NCBI GenBank assembly: GCA_903789495.1
Contig: CAIFEQ010000021.1
Location: forward strand, 1 to 37,414
DNA length: 37,414 nucleotides
Direction of reading: 5' to 3'
Source: an uncultured Erysipelotrichaceae bacterium
Lineage (GTDB): Bacteria; Bacillota_I; Bacilli_A; Erysipelotrichales; Erysipelotrichaceae
The notes beneath the pieces are model-generated. The model was not told the DNA's origin, did not search any database, and saw nothing but the letters and a program-made list of their open reading frames with translations. Position 1 is the stretch's first letter. Every line of letters starts with the position of its first letter. The position numbers and the translations under genes are program-made. Of the stretch, positions 1-8,056 are shown in pieces.

Positions 1-55
1 TGTCACATTCCAGCTCTCTTCTGCTCGACAGTTAATTATTGAGGAAGTTCACAAT
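1..55. repeat. Left copy of 55-bp terminal inverted repeat
   Basis: These 55 bases are the exact reverse complement of the last 55 bases of the window; base 56 is the first mismatch. The repeat begins TGTCACATTCC and ends GTTCACAAT. It has no internal dyad that would identify it as one tip of a known insertion sequence, and no gene can be assigned to it. An exact match that runs to both physical ends fits a sequence cut where it enters a longer repeat present in two opposite copies. It could also be the arms of an invertible or mobile segment. Confidence 0.95.
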
Positions 56-94
56 GATGCATACGCAAACGCTTTTGTGGGGAGGTATTTTTTC

Positions 95-1381
95 ATGTCA
101 GAAGCCATTGAGCCCAGCAAGAAGAAAGAGCCCTTCTTCGGCATTCCTTCTTTCTGGATGGCTCAGCAGAAGGACTGGCGGACCACTGTCATCCGGTCTT
201 CACTGAGCCGTCTTGCCTATCAGATCATCTATCCGTATCTGTCTCTGTACATTGTTGCCCTGGGGGCCCAGAAGACCGAACTGGGTACCGTCATGGCCAT
301 CGGCCTGCTGATCTCGGCCCTGTTAGGACCGGTGACCGGCGGCTGGATTGCCCGGCAGGGCACCAAGAAGGTCTATCTGGTCGGTATTGCCTTTGTGTTT
401 GCGGCCTATATGACCTATGCCCTGGCCGGTAACTGGCAGGTCTGTATTGCGGCCATGATCCTGTACTACATCGGGATCGGAACCGCCTCGCATGTCTGCG
501 GCACCATCTGCGGCAGCTGTCTGCGCAACTGCGACCGGGCCAAGGGCATGCTCATCTGTGAATCCCTGGCCGCCGGTCTGCTGGGCATTATCGGTCCGCA
601 GATCGCCATCCTGATCCTGGTCGACTTCGTCCACTGCAACCCGGATGCCGCAACCGCACATGACTATCATTATCTGTTCTTTGTCGCCGCGGCCATCACG
701 GTCATTCAGTTCTTTGTCGTCATGATCCGGCTGTCCAATACCCGCTTCAGAAGTGCCAATGCCGAGAAGGTCTCCGTCCTCAAGGAAGGCGGCGAACTCC
801 TCCGCAGCAACAAGCAGCTGAAGAAGTGGATCATCGTCAGCGCCATCGGTACGGCAACCCAGGGCATGGTCATGCCTTACATTCAGGTCTTCGCCGGTGA
901 AGTCAAGATGGCCTCCGTCGCCACGCTGGGTACCATGGTGACCGCCCAGGCCGTCACCTCGATGATTCTGGGCTACTTCGTCGGCGGCATCGCTGACCGG
1001 GTGGGCCGCAAGAAGGTCCTCTGCGTCATCTGGCCGCTGTACTGGATCAGCCTGATCCTGCCGATGACTGCCCGGAGTTCCTGGATGCTCATTCTCAGCG
1101 GCATCCTGCAGGGCTTCTACAACATTTCCCTGACCCTGACTGCCACGATGTCCTTCGAGCTGGTCTCCGCCAAGAACATGAGCACCTGGCTGGGCATTAC
1201 CCGCCTGACCGGCAACCTGCTCTCCGCCATCCTGGCTGTGGTCGGCGGCGCCATCTACGACACCGTCGGTCCGTTCGTCCTGTTCACCAGCTTCATCCTG
1301 CTGGAAGCCTGCGTCAAGCTTCCGCTGATGCTCAGTGTGCCGGAAACCCTGCACGATCAGAAGAGCACCGAAACCTACTGA
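95..1381 (+). CDS. Major facilitator superfamily transporter
   Basis: A 428-residue integral membrane protein of about 12 hydrophobic helices, so an MFS secondary transporter. The loop between helices 2 and 3 carries a loose motif A (GGWIARQGTKK), and the matching loop in the second half is canonical (GGIADRVGRKK), showing the usual duplicated architecture. The start at 95 is chosen because GGGGAGG at 79-85 lies nine bases upstream; an earlier in-frame GTG at 77 would overlap that site. The N terminus has a cytoplasmic lysine- and proline-rich lead. The gene stands alone, with a terminator right after it. The substrate cannot be told from sequence. The nearby oxidoreductases and racemase make an amino acid or organic acid possible, but that is inference. 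Its upstream region is cut by the window edge. Confidence 0.9.
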   Translation: MSEAIEPSKKKEPFFGIPSFWMAQQKDWRTTVIRSSLSRLAYQIIYPYLSLYIVALGAQKTELGTVMAIGLLISALLGPVTGGWIARQGTKKVYLVGIAFVFAAYMTYALAGNWQVCIAAMILYYIGIGTASHVCGTICGSCLRNCDRAKGMLICESLAAGLLGIIGPQIAILILVDFVHCNPDAATAHDYHYLFFVAAAITVIQFFVVMIRLSNTRFRSANAEKVSVLKEGGELLRSNKQLKKWIIVSAIGTATQGMVMPYIQVFAGEVKMASVATLGTMVTAQAVTSMILGYFVGGIADRVGRKKVLCVIWPLYWISLILPMTARSSWMLILSGILQGFYNISLTLTATMSFELVSAKNMSTWLGITRLTGNLLSAILAVVGGAIYDTVGPFVLFTSFILLEACVKLPLMLSVPETLHDQKSTETY

Positions 1382-1395
1382 AATTCTGTATTCCC

Positions 1396-1421
1396 GGGAA
1401 CAGCTGCGGCTGTTCCCTTTT
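1396..1421 (+). terminator. Rho-independent terminator after MFS gene
   Basis: A perfect 9-bp stem, GGGAACAGC at 1396-1404 with GCTGTTCCC at 1409-1417, has a four-base loop and is followed by TTTT. It lies 15 bases after the transporter stop codon. Confidence 0.88.
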
Positions 1422-1507
1422 CTGATGATGCCACCGGTACGGCGAAGCCAGGATTCCGGAGAAACCGAGCCGCCTTTCTGTTTTAACCAGAGCTGCTATC
1501 GTTGTAT

Positions 1508-1537
1508 ATGGCTGAAGCTCTTTGAGTCTTCAGCCAT
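1508..1537. repeat. 10-bp inverted repeat / strong hairpin, function unknown
   Basis: ATGGCTGAAG (1508-1517) and CTTCAGCCAT (1528-1537) are perfect complements around a 10-base spacer. The spacer can add CTC/GAG pairs with one bulged base. No run of T follows on either strand, so it is not a typical intrinsic terminator. It overlaps the 3' end of the decayed minus-strand frame at 1530-2000. Confidence 0.6.
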
Positions 1538-2000
1538 GTTTCATGTCCGCAGCAAATATTTCTGTTCCACCGGAATACAGGCTCATCGCATCAGCATAAA
1601 AACAGAAATTCTGACTGGCTCTCATGTCCCGGATCAGCAGGAATGAATGCTCTGCGCAGACCGGAATAATCAGACAGCAGCAGAAGGATTGCAGCAGAAG
1701 CAGACCGGGAACTGAAAAGCCATGGCCAGCACAATGCAGGCCCTGTTCCCGGCAATGGATGAAGAGAGGAAATATCCGGTCGATCCCGATCCGGATCAGA
1801 AAATGAAAGATGATAAAGAGCGTAATGCGCGGAAGGAAGAGCTGACTGGACGAAGAAAACGCCCCGAACAGCCGCAGCGCGAAGCTGTTTGCGATGACCT
1901 GCTCCACACAGCCCACGAAGCAGGCGGCCATGGCGGCCCGGGGATCTGTCTTCACCACCCCGATTGTAACGGAAGAGAAGTTGTTATTCTTTGGCGAGCA
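1530..2000 (-). pseudogene. Possible decayed gene remnant (TetR C-terminus-like)
   Basis: The minus strand is open from just after the stop codon of the 487-residue gene (stop at 2001-2003) and continues in the same frame to 1530. The first part looks like real coding sequence, with a stretch around VKTDPRAAMAACFVGCVEQ that resembles the C-terminal helices of TetR-family regulators. After about residue 60 it becomes cysteine- and leucine-rich and loses that character. There is no start codon with a ribosome site and no DNA-binding half, so if it was a gene only its 3' part remains. Alternatives are chance open frame or a lost extension of the upstream gene. The rest of the 1422-2000 interval holds one hairpin (1508-1537), a second spaced repeat (CCGGGAAC 1705-1712 with GTTCCCGG 1745-1752), and nothing else I can identify. 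Confidence 0.25.
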
Positions 2001-3464
2001 TTACCTGTCGCTGTCCTTCCAGTAGAGGGGCGCATGATTCGGGTTTGCCTCCGGCGTGGGCACGGGATCCCGCCAGGTCAGAAGGTACGACTCCGGTTGA
2101 GACAGGCGCGGGTTCAGGAAGAAGGGCATCACCAGGATGGGCTTCTCGGAGGCATCGATGACGTAGGTCTTCCAGAAGTTCTGGAATCCCGGCTCTTTGT
2201 AGGAAGGATCCATGGCCAGCTCCAAGGCATCGCTGTAAACAATGAAATCACCTGCCGAGTTGGTCGAAAGCACAAAGGGAACCTTGGCATGTTTCCTGCT
2301 GGGAGTATCCGGCGTAATGAGGAAATAGAGCAGGAGGTGCGTGTCCGTGCGCTTCCAGTCCACCATCTCCAGGCTGTAGTACCAGCAGTGGATCCTGGTG
2401 AATCTTGGCTGGCAGGATGCCGGAGCGGGACAGGCCAGAGGCAGAAGGCCATGAAAGGGCTCTTCGTCCAGCTCGGCGCGGGTAAAGTCGATGACGGCGC
2501 CGTTGACCGTGCCATTGATTTCGCTTTTCTTGAAGTAGAAGGAGAAGCTGGTGGCTTCTTTGGGCACCAGAAACGCCGCCGCCCTTAAAAGCAGGCGATG
2601 TGGGGCCAGGGAGATACCGGGGAAGCGGGTGACAAAGCCTTCGGGCGTGACGATAGGCAGGCGGGTGAAGGAACGGCAGGGTTTCTCATCCGCGGCCAGG
2701 TAGAAGTCCGTATCCATGGTGCTGAAAGGCCGCATTGCGGCATCGCCGGTATTGTAAAAGGCGGTTGTGACGAGCAGGCAGTCCTGCGCTTCATTTCCTT
2801 CCTCCCGCATCAGGCTTGCGGAAAAAATGCGGTATTCCATATCTCCGAAGCCCAGCGTGGTGCTTTTTCTGAAGTGTGTGTGGGTGTTGAGGGAGGCAAT
2901 GTACTGGTCCGCGTGGCGCCGTTTACTGGCAAGGACGGAATCCAGAAAACGGGATTTCTTCTCCTCGCGCTTTTCCAGCTCGTAGTCCTGACCGGCAGGG
3001 CCGGGCCGGAGGCCCATGAGACGCAGGACCCGGCAGGGACCCTCTTCGGCGAAGGGAGATTTGCAGGCCAGAGCGTTTCTGACGTCATGCATCGTATTGC
3101 CCGGGGCGAGATAGGGTTCCAGGTGCTTCAGGTTTCTGGAGCGGGCGGGCAGCCCGTAGGTTACGGTATCGCCGCGCACGATCCGGGCTTCGCCCTGCTC
3201 GTCGCAGAGGGAAAGGAGGGCGGCGTCACTGTCAAAGATGCTCAGGGTGAGCACGGGAAAGTGCATTTCCTGGCAGATCTCTCTGCCCGCATCGCTGAGA
3301 TCTGCCGCCGCGGGACAGTCGAGGAAGAGCCAGCTGCCTTCCCTGACGGCCTCCTTCAGATCGCCGGCCGTACCGGTGTCATCCAGCAGGGCCTGCAGTC
3401 GTTCTGAGGTTTCCTCATCGGGGTCCTGGATCCTGAGGAAGAGATAGTTGGCAAAGGTTCCCAT
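2001..3464 (-). CDS. Uncharacterised 487-residue cytoplasmic protein
   Basis: I do not recognise this protein. It has no signal peptide and no clear membrane helix, so it is probably cytoplasmic. Residues 1 to about 150 look like an alpha/beta domain rich in aspartate and glutamate. Around 165-190 there is a charged stretch (LEKREEKKSRF). From about 200 onward it appears beta-rich, in two blocks; the pattern around AFYNTGDAAMRPFSTMDTDF followed by FYLAADEKP recalls the DUF4352 type of beta-sandwich, which is only a visual resemblance. The start is well supported by AAGGAGG six bases before the ATG. It is transcribed alone, divergently from the MerR-type regulator, and the decayed frame at 1530-2000 follows its stop in the same frame. 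Function is unknown. Confidence 0.8.
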   Translation of the reverse strand: MGTFANYLFLRIQDPDEETSERLQALLDDTGTAGDLKEAVREGSWLFLDCPAAADLSDAGREICQEMHFPVLTLSIFDSDAALLSLCDEQGEARIVRGDTVTYGLPARSRNLKHLEPYLAPGNTMHDVRNALACKSPFAEEGPCRVLRLMGLRPGPAGQDYELEKREEKKSRFLDSVLASKRRHADQYIASLNTHTHFRKSTTLGFGDMEYRIFSASLMREEGNEAQDCLLVTTAFYNTGDAAMRPFSTMDTDFYLAADEKPCRSFTRLPIVTPEGFVTRFPGISLAPHRLLLRAAAFLVPKEATSFSFYFKKSEINGTVNGAVIDFTRAELDEEPFHGLLPLACPAPASCQPRFTRIHCWYYSLEMVDWKRTDTHLLLYFLITPDTPSRKHAKVPFVLSTNSAGDFIVYSDALELAMDPSYKEPGFQNFWKTYVIDASEKPILVMPFFLNPRLSQPESYLLTWRDPVPTPEANPNHAPLYWKDSDR

Positions 3465-3638
3465 ACCGCCTCCTTGTTTCTGTCTTTACGATACAGGAAG
3501 AAAGAAGAGGATTGGGCAAAGAAGAGGTAAAAAATACACCGGCCTTCCGGAGGTGCTCATGGACCGGCTGACCTCAAAACCTGAAAGAATCATGAGGCAG
3601 GCCAACAGGTCTGTGAGAACACGCCCGGAATAATCCTC

Positions 3639-3678
3639 TGTTCCTGCCCGCAGACAGGAACAGCGGACATGCTAAAAT
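3639..3678 (+). promoter_or_regulatory. Promoter and candidate operator of MerR-type gene
   Basis: An extended -10 element, TGCTAAAAT, lies at 3670-3678, 17 bases before the start codon. Just upstream is a perfect inverted repeat, TGTTCCTG (3639-3646) and CAGGAACA (3655-3662), with an 8-base spacer, covering the expected -35 position. No good -35 hexamer is seen, so activation or self-repression through the repeat is plausible but inferred. Confidence 0.55.
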
Positions 3679-3695
3679 AAGGACAGGAGCGGCGC

Positions 3696-4535
3696 ATGAA
3701 GAATCTCCTGCCGATCGGCGAAATGGCCTCGCTCAATCATGTGACGGTGGCTGCCCTGCGTCTGTACGCAGACAAGGGTCTTTTAAAGCCGGCCGCTGTC
3801 AATCCCCATACCGGCTACCGCTATTACGATATCAAGCAATCTGGCCGTCTGGATCTGATCAAGACCCTGAAATCCCTGGGCATGAGCCTGGAAGAGATCA
3901 AGGTCATCCTGGACCGCCGGGAGCCGGAAGAGATCGAAGCGGTGCTGAAGGAAAAGCGCCAGTCCATCGATCGGGATCTGCACCACCTGCAGCTGCAGGA
4001 GGCGGCTGTGGACCACTGCCTGCAGGCCCTGGAGCGCTACCGCTGTGCCCCGCCCGAAGGCACCCTGACGCTGGAATTCATCGAGGAACGCACCATCTAC
4101 GCCATCCCCTCCAGCATCGATTTCTATGCCTATGAAGGCATTGACATGTATGAGCGTTCCCTGAACCTGCTGCGGGATAACCTGGCGGCCAATCAGCTGC
4201 CCTCCCTGAACTACTTCAACATCGGCACCACCGTGGATGCGGAAGACTTCACCGCCGGCCGCCTGAAGGCCAAGGAGATCTTTGCCTTCGTCCAGCCGGA
4301 GTTCCCGGCCGAAACCGAAAAGCTGCCCAGGGGCATGTATGCCTGTACCTACGCCAATGGCTACCGCCAGGAACCCTGCAATGCCGAGAAACTGCGCCAG
4401 TGGTGCCAGGACAGTTCCTACACCGTCACCGGCGACTATATCTGTGAGATCATCACCGAGATGAACCTGTTTGAAGAGAGTACGGAGAGGAGCATGTTCC
4501 TGCGTCTCCAGGTGCCCGTGATCTTCCCCCGCTGA
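3696..4535 (+). CDS. MerR-family regulator, BmrR-like with GyrI-like effector domain
   Basis: A 279-residue transcription regulator. Residues 4-45 carry the MerR winged helix-turn-helix, with the family pattern RLYADKGLLKP followed by TGYRYYD; the MSLEEIKVILD segment near 65 completes it. A long helix at about 75-118 would form the dimer coiled coil. Residues from about 125 to the end match the size and layout of GyrI-like, drug-binding effector domains such as that of BmrR. There are no conserved metal-binding cysteines, so it should sense an organic ligand rather than a metal. The start has AGGAG seven bases upstream. A terminator follows, and the next gene downstream has a promoter with the MerR-type 19-bp spacer, which makes it the likely target. 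Confidence 0.88.
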   Translation: MKNLLPIGEMASLNHVTVAALRLYADKGLLKPAAVNPHTGYRYYDIKQSGRLDLIKTLKSLGMSLEEIKVILDRREPEEIEAVLKEKRQSIDRDLHHLQLQEAAVDHCLQALERYRCAPPEGTLTLEFIEERTIYAIPSSIDFYAYEGIDMYERSLNLLRDNLAANQLPSLNYFNIGTTVDAEDFTAGRLKAKEIFAFVQPEFPAETEKLPRGMYACTYANGYRQEPCNAEKLRQWCQDSSYTVTGDYICEIITEMNLFEESTERSMFLRLQVPVIFPR

Positions 4536-4589
4536 GCCCAAACTCTGCAGTACCTGAAGAGTCTGCCGCCTCACAAAGAGGTTCTTCTG

Positions 4590-4612
4590 TCCGGTTATTG
4601 ACCGGATTTTTT
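4590..4612 (+). terminator. Rho-independent terminator after MerR-type gene
   Basis: TCCGGT (4590-4595) pairs with ACCGGA (4601-4606) around a five-base loop, followed by six T residues. Confidence 0.8.
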
Positions 4613-4697
4613 CTTCTGTCTGCGTCAGGAAAAAATCCCGCTGAGGGGATTCTGATGCGGTTTGTTCCGGGTCCTGATATTTTCTGCACAAGTGCCC

Positions 4698-4728
4698 TTG
4701 ACTCTCTTACGACAGGAGACAGTACATT
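4698..4728 (+). promoter_or_regulatory. MerR-type promoter with 19-bp spacer
   Basis: TTGACT (4698-4703) and TACATT (4723-4728) are separated by 19 bases, longer than the usual 17 and diagnostic of promoters that MerR-family activators untwist. Within the spacer, CTCTC and GGAGA form an imperfect dyad around the centre, the place where BmrR-like proteins bind. The regulator encoded immediately upstream is a BmrR-like protein, so direct control of the downstream dehydrogenase gene is the natural prediction. Confidence 0.6.
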
Positions 4729-4766
4729 GTGAACAGAAGCACAACGCAGAAGGAGAGAAGATCATT

Positions 4767-5798
4767 ATGGAAAAGATCAAAGTAGTACAGTACGGCTGCG
4801 GTAAGATGTCCAAGTTCATTCTTCGTTATCTCTACGAAAAGGGTGCACAGATTGTCGGGGCCATCGATACCAACCCGAAGATTGTCGGCATGGATATCGG
4901 TGACTATGCCGGTCTTGGCTTCAAGATGGGCGTGACGATCTCCGACAAGGCAGATGAGGTCCTCGATAACTGCAAGCCGGACATCGCCGTGGTCACCCTG
5001 TTCTCGCTGGTGTCCGACTGCTATCCGCACTACATGAAGTGCCTGGAGCGGGGCATCAATGTCATTACCACCTGCGAGGAAATGACCTATGCCTGGACGA
5101 CGTCGCCGGATCTTTGCAACAAGATGGATGTGACGGCCAAGGCGCATAACTGCTCCATCTACGGCGCCGGCATGGAAGACATCTTCTGGGTCAACATGCC
5201 TGCCATGGTGGCCTCGGGCTGCGCCAGCATCAAGAAGATCGAAGGGGCAGTCTCCTACAACGTTGAAGACTACGGCCTGGCCCTGGCCAAGGCACATGGT
5301 GTCGGTCTGACGCCGGAAGAGTTTGAAGCCCAGATTGCCCATCCGGAAACCATGGAGCCTTCCTATGTCTGGAACTCCAACGAAGCCCTGGCGGCCCGCA
5401 TGGGCTGGACCATCAAGAGCCAGACGCAGCGCTGCGAACCTTACTTCTATGACAAGGATCTCTACAGCTCGACCATGAACGCCACCATTCCGAAGGGCAA
5501 CTGCATCGGCATGGCCGCAGTCGTCACCACCGAAACCTTCCAGGGACCGGTCATTGAGACCAAGTGCATCGGCAAGGTCTACGGACCGGATGACGGCGAC
5601 ATGTGCGACTGGAAGATCACCGGTGAACCGGATACCGAATTCCATGTCGTCAAGCCGGCTACTCCGGAGCACACCTGTGCCACCATCGTCCAGCGGATCC
5701 CGACCGTCATCGACGCCAAGCCGGGTCTGGTCACCATGGCCGATGTGGAACCGATGTTCTCCTACATCACCTATCCGATGAACATGTATCTGAAGTAA
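4767..5798 (+). CDS. NAD(P)-dependent amine dehydrogenase-like / dihydrodipicolinate reductase-fold protein
   Basis: A 343-residue cytoplasmic oxidoreductase. The N terminus is a Rossmann domain with the nucleotide-binding turn YGCGKMSK and a following acidic strand end (GAID), as in dihydrodipicolinate reductase-type enzymes. The whole length and layout recall the 2,4-diaminopentanoate dehydrogenase group, which oxidises amino groups in ornithine fermentation. That specific activity is not established here, because no other ornithine pathway gene is present. The start at 4767 is chosen for AGGAGAG ten bases upstream; the upstream in-frame ATG would read through the promoter. It is a single-gene unit under the predicted MerR-type promoter and ends at a strong terminator. 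Convergent to it lies a flavin oxidoreductase that may act in the same pathway. Confidence 0.75.
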   Translation: MEKIKVVQYGCGKMSKFILRYLYEKGAQIVGAIDTNPKIVGMDIGDYAGLGFKMGVTISDKADEVLDNCKPDIAVVTLFSLVSDCYPHYMKCLERGINVITTCEEMTYAWTTSPDLCNKMDVTAKAHNCSIYGAGMEDIFWVNMPAMVASGCASIKKIEGAVSYNVEDYGLALAKAHGVGLTPEEFEAQIAHPETMEPSYVWNSNEALAARMGWTIKSQTQRCEPYFYDKDLYSSTMNATIPKGNCIGMAAVVTTETFQGPVIETKCIGKVYGPDDGDMCDWKITGEPDTEFHVVKPATPEHTCATIVQRIPTVIDAKPGLVTMADVEPMFSYITYPMNMYLK

Positions 5799-5821
5799 GA
5801 TACTCTGTCTGCGGAATGAAG

Positions 5822-5858
5822 AGGGCTCTGACAGCTGCTGTCAAAGCCCTTTTCTTTT
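5822..5858 (+). terminator. Rho-independent terminator after dehydrogenase gene
   Basis: AGGGCT-C-TGACA (5822-5833) pairs with TGTCA-A-AGCCCT (5839-5850) with one internal mismatch and a five-base loop, followed by TTTCTTTT. Confidence 0.82.
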
Positions 5859-5883
5859 CCCTGCCTGCTGCGCTTTGCGACTG

Positions 5884-5907
5884 AAAAGAGGCTGTCGCCA
5901 GCCTCTT
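5884..5907 (-). terminator. Rho-independent terminator after flavin oxidoreductase gene
   Basis: A perfect 9-bp stem, AAGAGGCTG (5886-5894) with CAGCCTCTT (5899-5907), has a TCGC loop. Read on the minus strand it ends in TTTT. With the previous hairpin it separates two convergent genes. Confidence 0.75.
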
Positions 5908-5933
5908 CTCAGGGTTAAGGAAACAGATCGGAT

Positions 5934-7871
5934 TCAGATCCGCCAGGCCGTCTTGTACCCGGCATGAATCGCATCATAGATCTTGGCCGGTCTGACACTG
6001 TCGCCGACGTTGTAGACTTCTCTGCCCTCAGCCTTCAGCTTTTCATACAGAGCATTGTTCGGCTTCATGCCCACCGCCAGGAGGACATGATCTGCCGGTA
6101 TCGTGGTCCGGCCGTGTCCTTCGACCACAACGCCTTCGTCATTGATTTCCACGACTCTGGCATTGGTCAGCACATGAATGTTCCGGTCCTTGATGAACTG
6201 CCCGTAGACCGTATGATCCGAATCGTTGCAGTCCTTCATGATCTCCGGCAGCATCTCGACGATGGTCACGTCATTGCCTTCCGTTTCGCTCATCAGCACG
6301 GCGGTTTCCGTACCGATCAGGCCGCCGCCGATGACGACGATCTTCCCGGAGGGTTTGGCAGCTTCGTCATTGAGAATGCTGACGGCAGTCTGAACATTGG
6401 CACGGTCGGCCCCGGGCACCTTCAGCCGGACCGGCGTTGTCCCGGCCGCGATGACCACGAGGTCGAAGTCTTTCAGATCTTCTTCTGCGGCTTCCTTTTC
6501 TACCACACTGACGCTGCTCTTGCGGATCTGCGTCACGAGATAGTTCAGGGCATTGCGGATGTCGGCCTTGAAATCCGGATAGGAGGCTTCATGCAGATAG
6601 CCGCCCAGCTTCCGTTTCTCAAAGAGCGTGACCTCATGTCCTTTTTCCGCCAGCACCAGCGCCGCTTCCATGCCGGCCGGACCGCCGCCCACCACGGCTG
6701 CCTTTTTCTTCACGGCAGCGGGTCGGATGGCCAGCTGGTCCTCAAAGCCCAGCGTGGGATTCATCGTGCAGTTGATCGTCTTGCCCAGGTGGTTGCCCCG
6801 GTCCAGGCAGCCCTCATTGCAGCGGATGCACGGGGCAATGTCTTCCGGATGTCCTTCGCAGGCCTTCCTGGCCCAGGCCGGGTCTGCCAGCAGCGGTCTG
6901 CCCAGCCCAATGAAGTCTGCCTTGCCGGCTTCGAGAATTTCTTCGGCGTACTCCGGCAGAGTGATGGAACCGGTTGCAAAGACCGGAATATGCACTTCTT
7001 TCTTGATGGCTTCGGCGGCCCAGACGTTGTGTCCCTTCGACAGCTGCATCGGCGTGACCTGGTGGATCATCTGGTGATGGTCGCCGCCGCTGACGTCAAT
7101 GGCGGCACAGCCCAGTTCCTCCAGACGCTTGGCGTAGTAGATCGTGTCTTCGATCGTCATGCCGTTGGGTTCATAGTCGGTGCCGCTGAGACGGACGATG
7201 ATCGGGAAGTCTTCCCCGACATACTTCCTGCACCGGGTGAAGACCTGTTCCAGGAAACGGAACCGGTTCTCCCGGCTACCGCCGTACCAGTCGCCGCGCT
7301 GGTTGGTAAACGGCGAAAGGAAATTGGTAATCAGGTAGCCATGCGCACCGTGGATTTCCACCACCTGGAAACCCGCCTTCTTGGCCCGCAGGGCAGCCTG
7401 GCCGAAATCCTCCACCAGCTGATCGATTTCATCGAGGGTGAGCTCGCCCGGGATCGCCGCCCGGCCGTAGCGTTCATACATCAGCGGCCAGGGATTCGGG
7501 GAAGCGGACTTCATGGGCGGGCCCAGGAAGCGCTGTCTGCCGCAGTGCTCGATCTGAATGCAGGGAACGCAGTCATAGTTCCTGATGGTGTCGGCCAGCC
7601 AGCCCAGGCCGCACATGTATTCATCGTCGCAGATGCCGAGCTGATTGGAGGCCGACTTGCTGTACTTGCGGTCCACGTAGGCATACTCGACGATGATCAT
7701 GCCGCAGCCGCCCCGGGCCAGGTCTTCATAGGTTCTGACCAGGCGCGGCGATACCGAGCCGTCCAGATTGCTCAGGCCGGTGGTCTGGGGTTCCTTGACC
7801 ACCCGGTTCTTGATCTCGACATTGCCGATCCGGCACGGGCTGAACAGAATGGGAAACTGCTTGTCTGTCAT
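5934..7871 (-). CDS. FMN/[4Fe-4S]/FAD oxidoreductase of the 2,4-dienoyl-CoA reductase / BaiCD-BaiH type
   Basis: A 645-residue enzyme with the full architecture of the bacterial dienoyl-CoA reductase group. Residues 1 to about 340 are an Old Yellow Enzyme TIM barrel that binds FMN, with HGAHGYL at 174-180. A [4Fe-4S] cluster site follows, with cysteines 348, 351, 355 and 368. Residues from about 390 form the FAD/NAD(P)H module, with GGGPAG at 395-400 and a second dinucleotide turn (VVIGGGLIG) near 512-520. The family moves electrons from NAD(P)H through FAD, Fe-S and FMN to reduce activated C=C bonds; substrates range from enoyl-CoA esters to bile acids and nitro compounds, and this one cannot be assigned. 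The ribosome site GGAAGG supports the start. It is divergent from a Crp/Fnr-like regulator across a palindromic site. Confidence 0.9.
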   Translation of the reverse strand: MTDKQFPILFSPCRIGNVEIKNRVVKEPQTTGLSNLDGSVSPRLVRTYEDLARGGCGMIIVEYAYVDRKYSKSASNQLGICDDEYMCGLGWLADTIRNYDCVPCIQIEHCGRQRFLGPPMKSASPNPWPLMYERYGRAAIPGELTLDEIDQLVEDFGQAALRAKKAGFQVVEIHGAHGYLITNFLSPFTNQRGDWYGGSRENRFRFLEQVFTRCRKYVGEDFPIIVRLSGTDYEPNGMTIEDTIYYAKRLEELGCAAIDVSGGDHHQMIHQVTPMQLSKGHNVWAAEAIKKEVHIPVFATGSITLPEYAEEILEAGKADFIGLGRPLLADPAWARKACEGHPEDIAPCIRCNEGCLDRGNHLGKTINCTMNPTLGFEDQLAIRPAAVKKKAAVVGGGPAGMEAALVLAEKGHEVTLFEKRKLGGYLHEASYPDFKADIRNALNYLVTQIRKSSVSVVEKEAAEEDLKDFDLVVIAAGTTPVRLKVPGADRANVQTAVSILNDEAAKPSGKIVVIGGGLIGTETAVLMSETEGNDVTIVEMLPEIMKDCNDSDHTVYGQFIKDRNIHVLTNARVVEINDEGVVVEGHGRTTIPADHVLLAVGMKPNNALYEKLKAEGREVYNVGDSVRPAKIYDAIHAGYKTAWRI

Positions 7872-7896
7872 GTCTTCACCTTCCTTTCCTGTCAGG

Positions 7897-7916
7897 TTTG
7901 TTAATCTATTGACAAA
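7897..7916. promoter_or_regulatory. Palindrome, candidate Crp/Fnr-type operator
   Basis: TTTGTTAATCTATTGACAAA is a near-perfect palindrome: 9 of 10 positions in each half are complementary, and only the fifth innermost position and the central pair deviate. Its A/T-rich symmetric half-sites are in the size range bound by Crp/Fnr dimers. It lies 25 bases before the oxidoreductase start and about 140 bases before the divergent Crp/Fnr-like gene, so it could control either. The pairing with this regulator is inferred from position. Confidence 0.55.
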
Positions 7917-8041
7917 TTAATCCCATACCGGAAAAACACGTACGCCGCAGGCTACGATCATCAGGAAAAGAACAACGTCCGATGCCTGCTTTTCCTGCCT
8001 GTGAATTGATGCGTATGACACAATTCCGGAACGTCATTCTG

Positions 8042-8050
8042 TGCTTAAAT
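8042..8050 (+). promoter_or_regulatory. Extended -10 element directly before Crp/Fnr-like gene
   Basis: TGCTTAAAT ends only six bases before the ATG at 8057. A transcript starting at the usual distance would begin at or within a base or two of the start codon. No good -35 hexamer is present 17 bases upstream. Confidence 0.4.
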
Positions 8051-8056
8051 GAAGGC

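Noticed and set aside
1722-2588. A 288-codon plus-strand frame overlapping the 487-residue gene
   Set aside because: No ribosome site, arginine- and glycine-rich without a domain, and it runs across the end of a better supported gene.
3465-3695. A small gene between the 487-residue protein and the MerR-type regulator
   Set aside because: The only open frame starts inside the upstream gene's start region and has no ribosome site; the interval is explained by divergent promoters and an inverted repeat.
5964-7904. A 646-codon open frame on the plus strand opposite the flavin oxidoreductase
   Set aside because: It is the antisense shadow of a high-GC gene: no ribosome site, low-complexity histidine- and aspartate-rich translation, and the minus-strand protein has all cofactor motifs.
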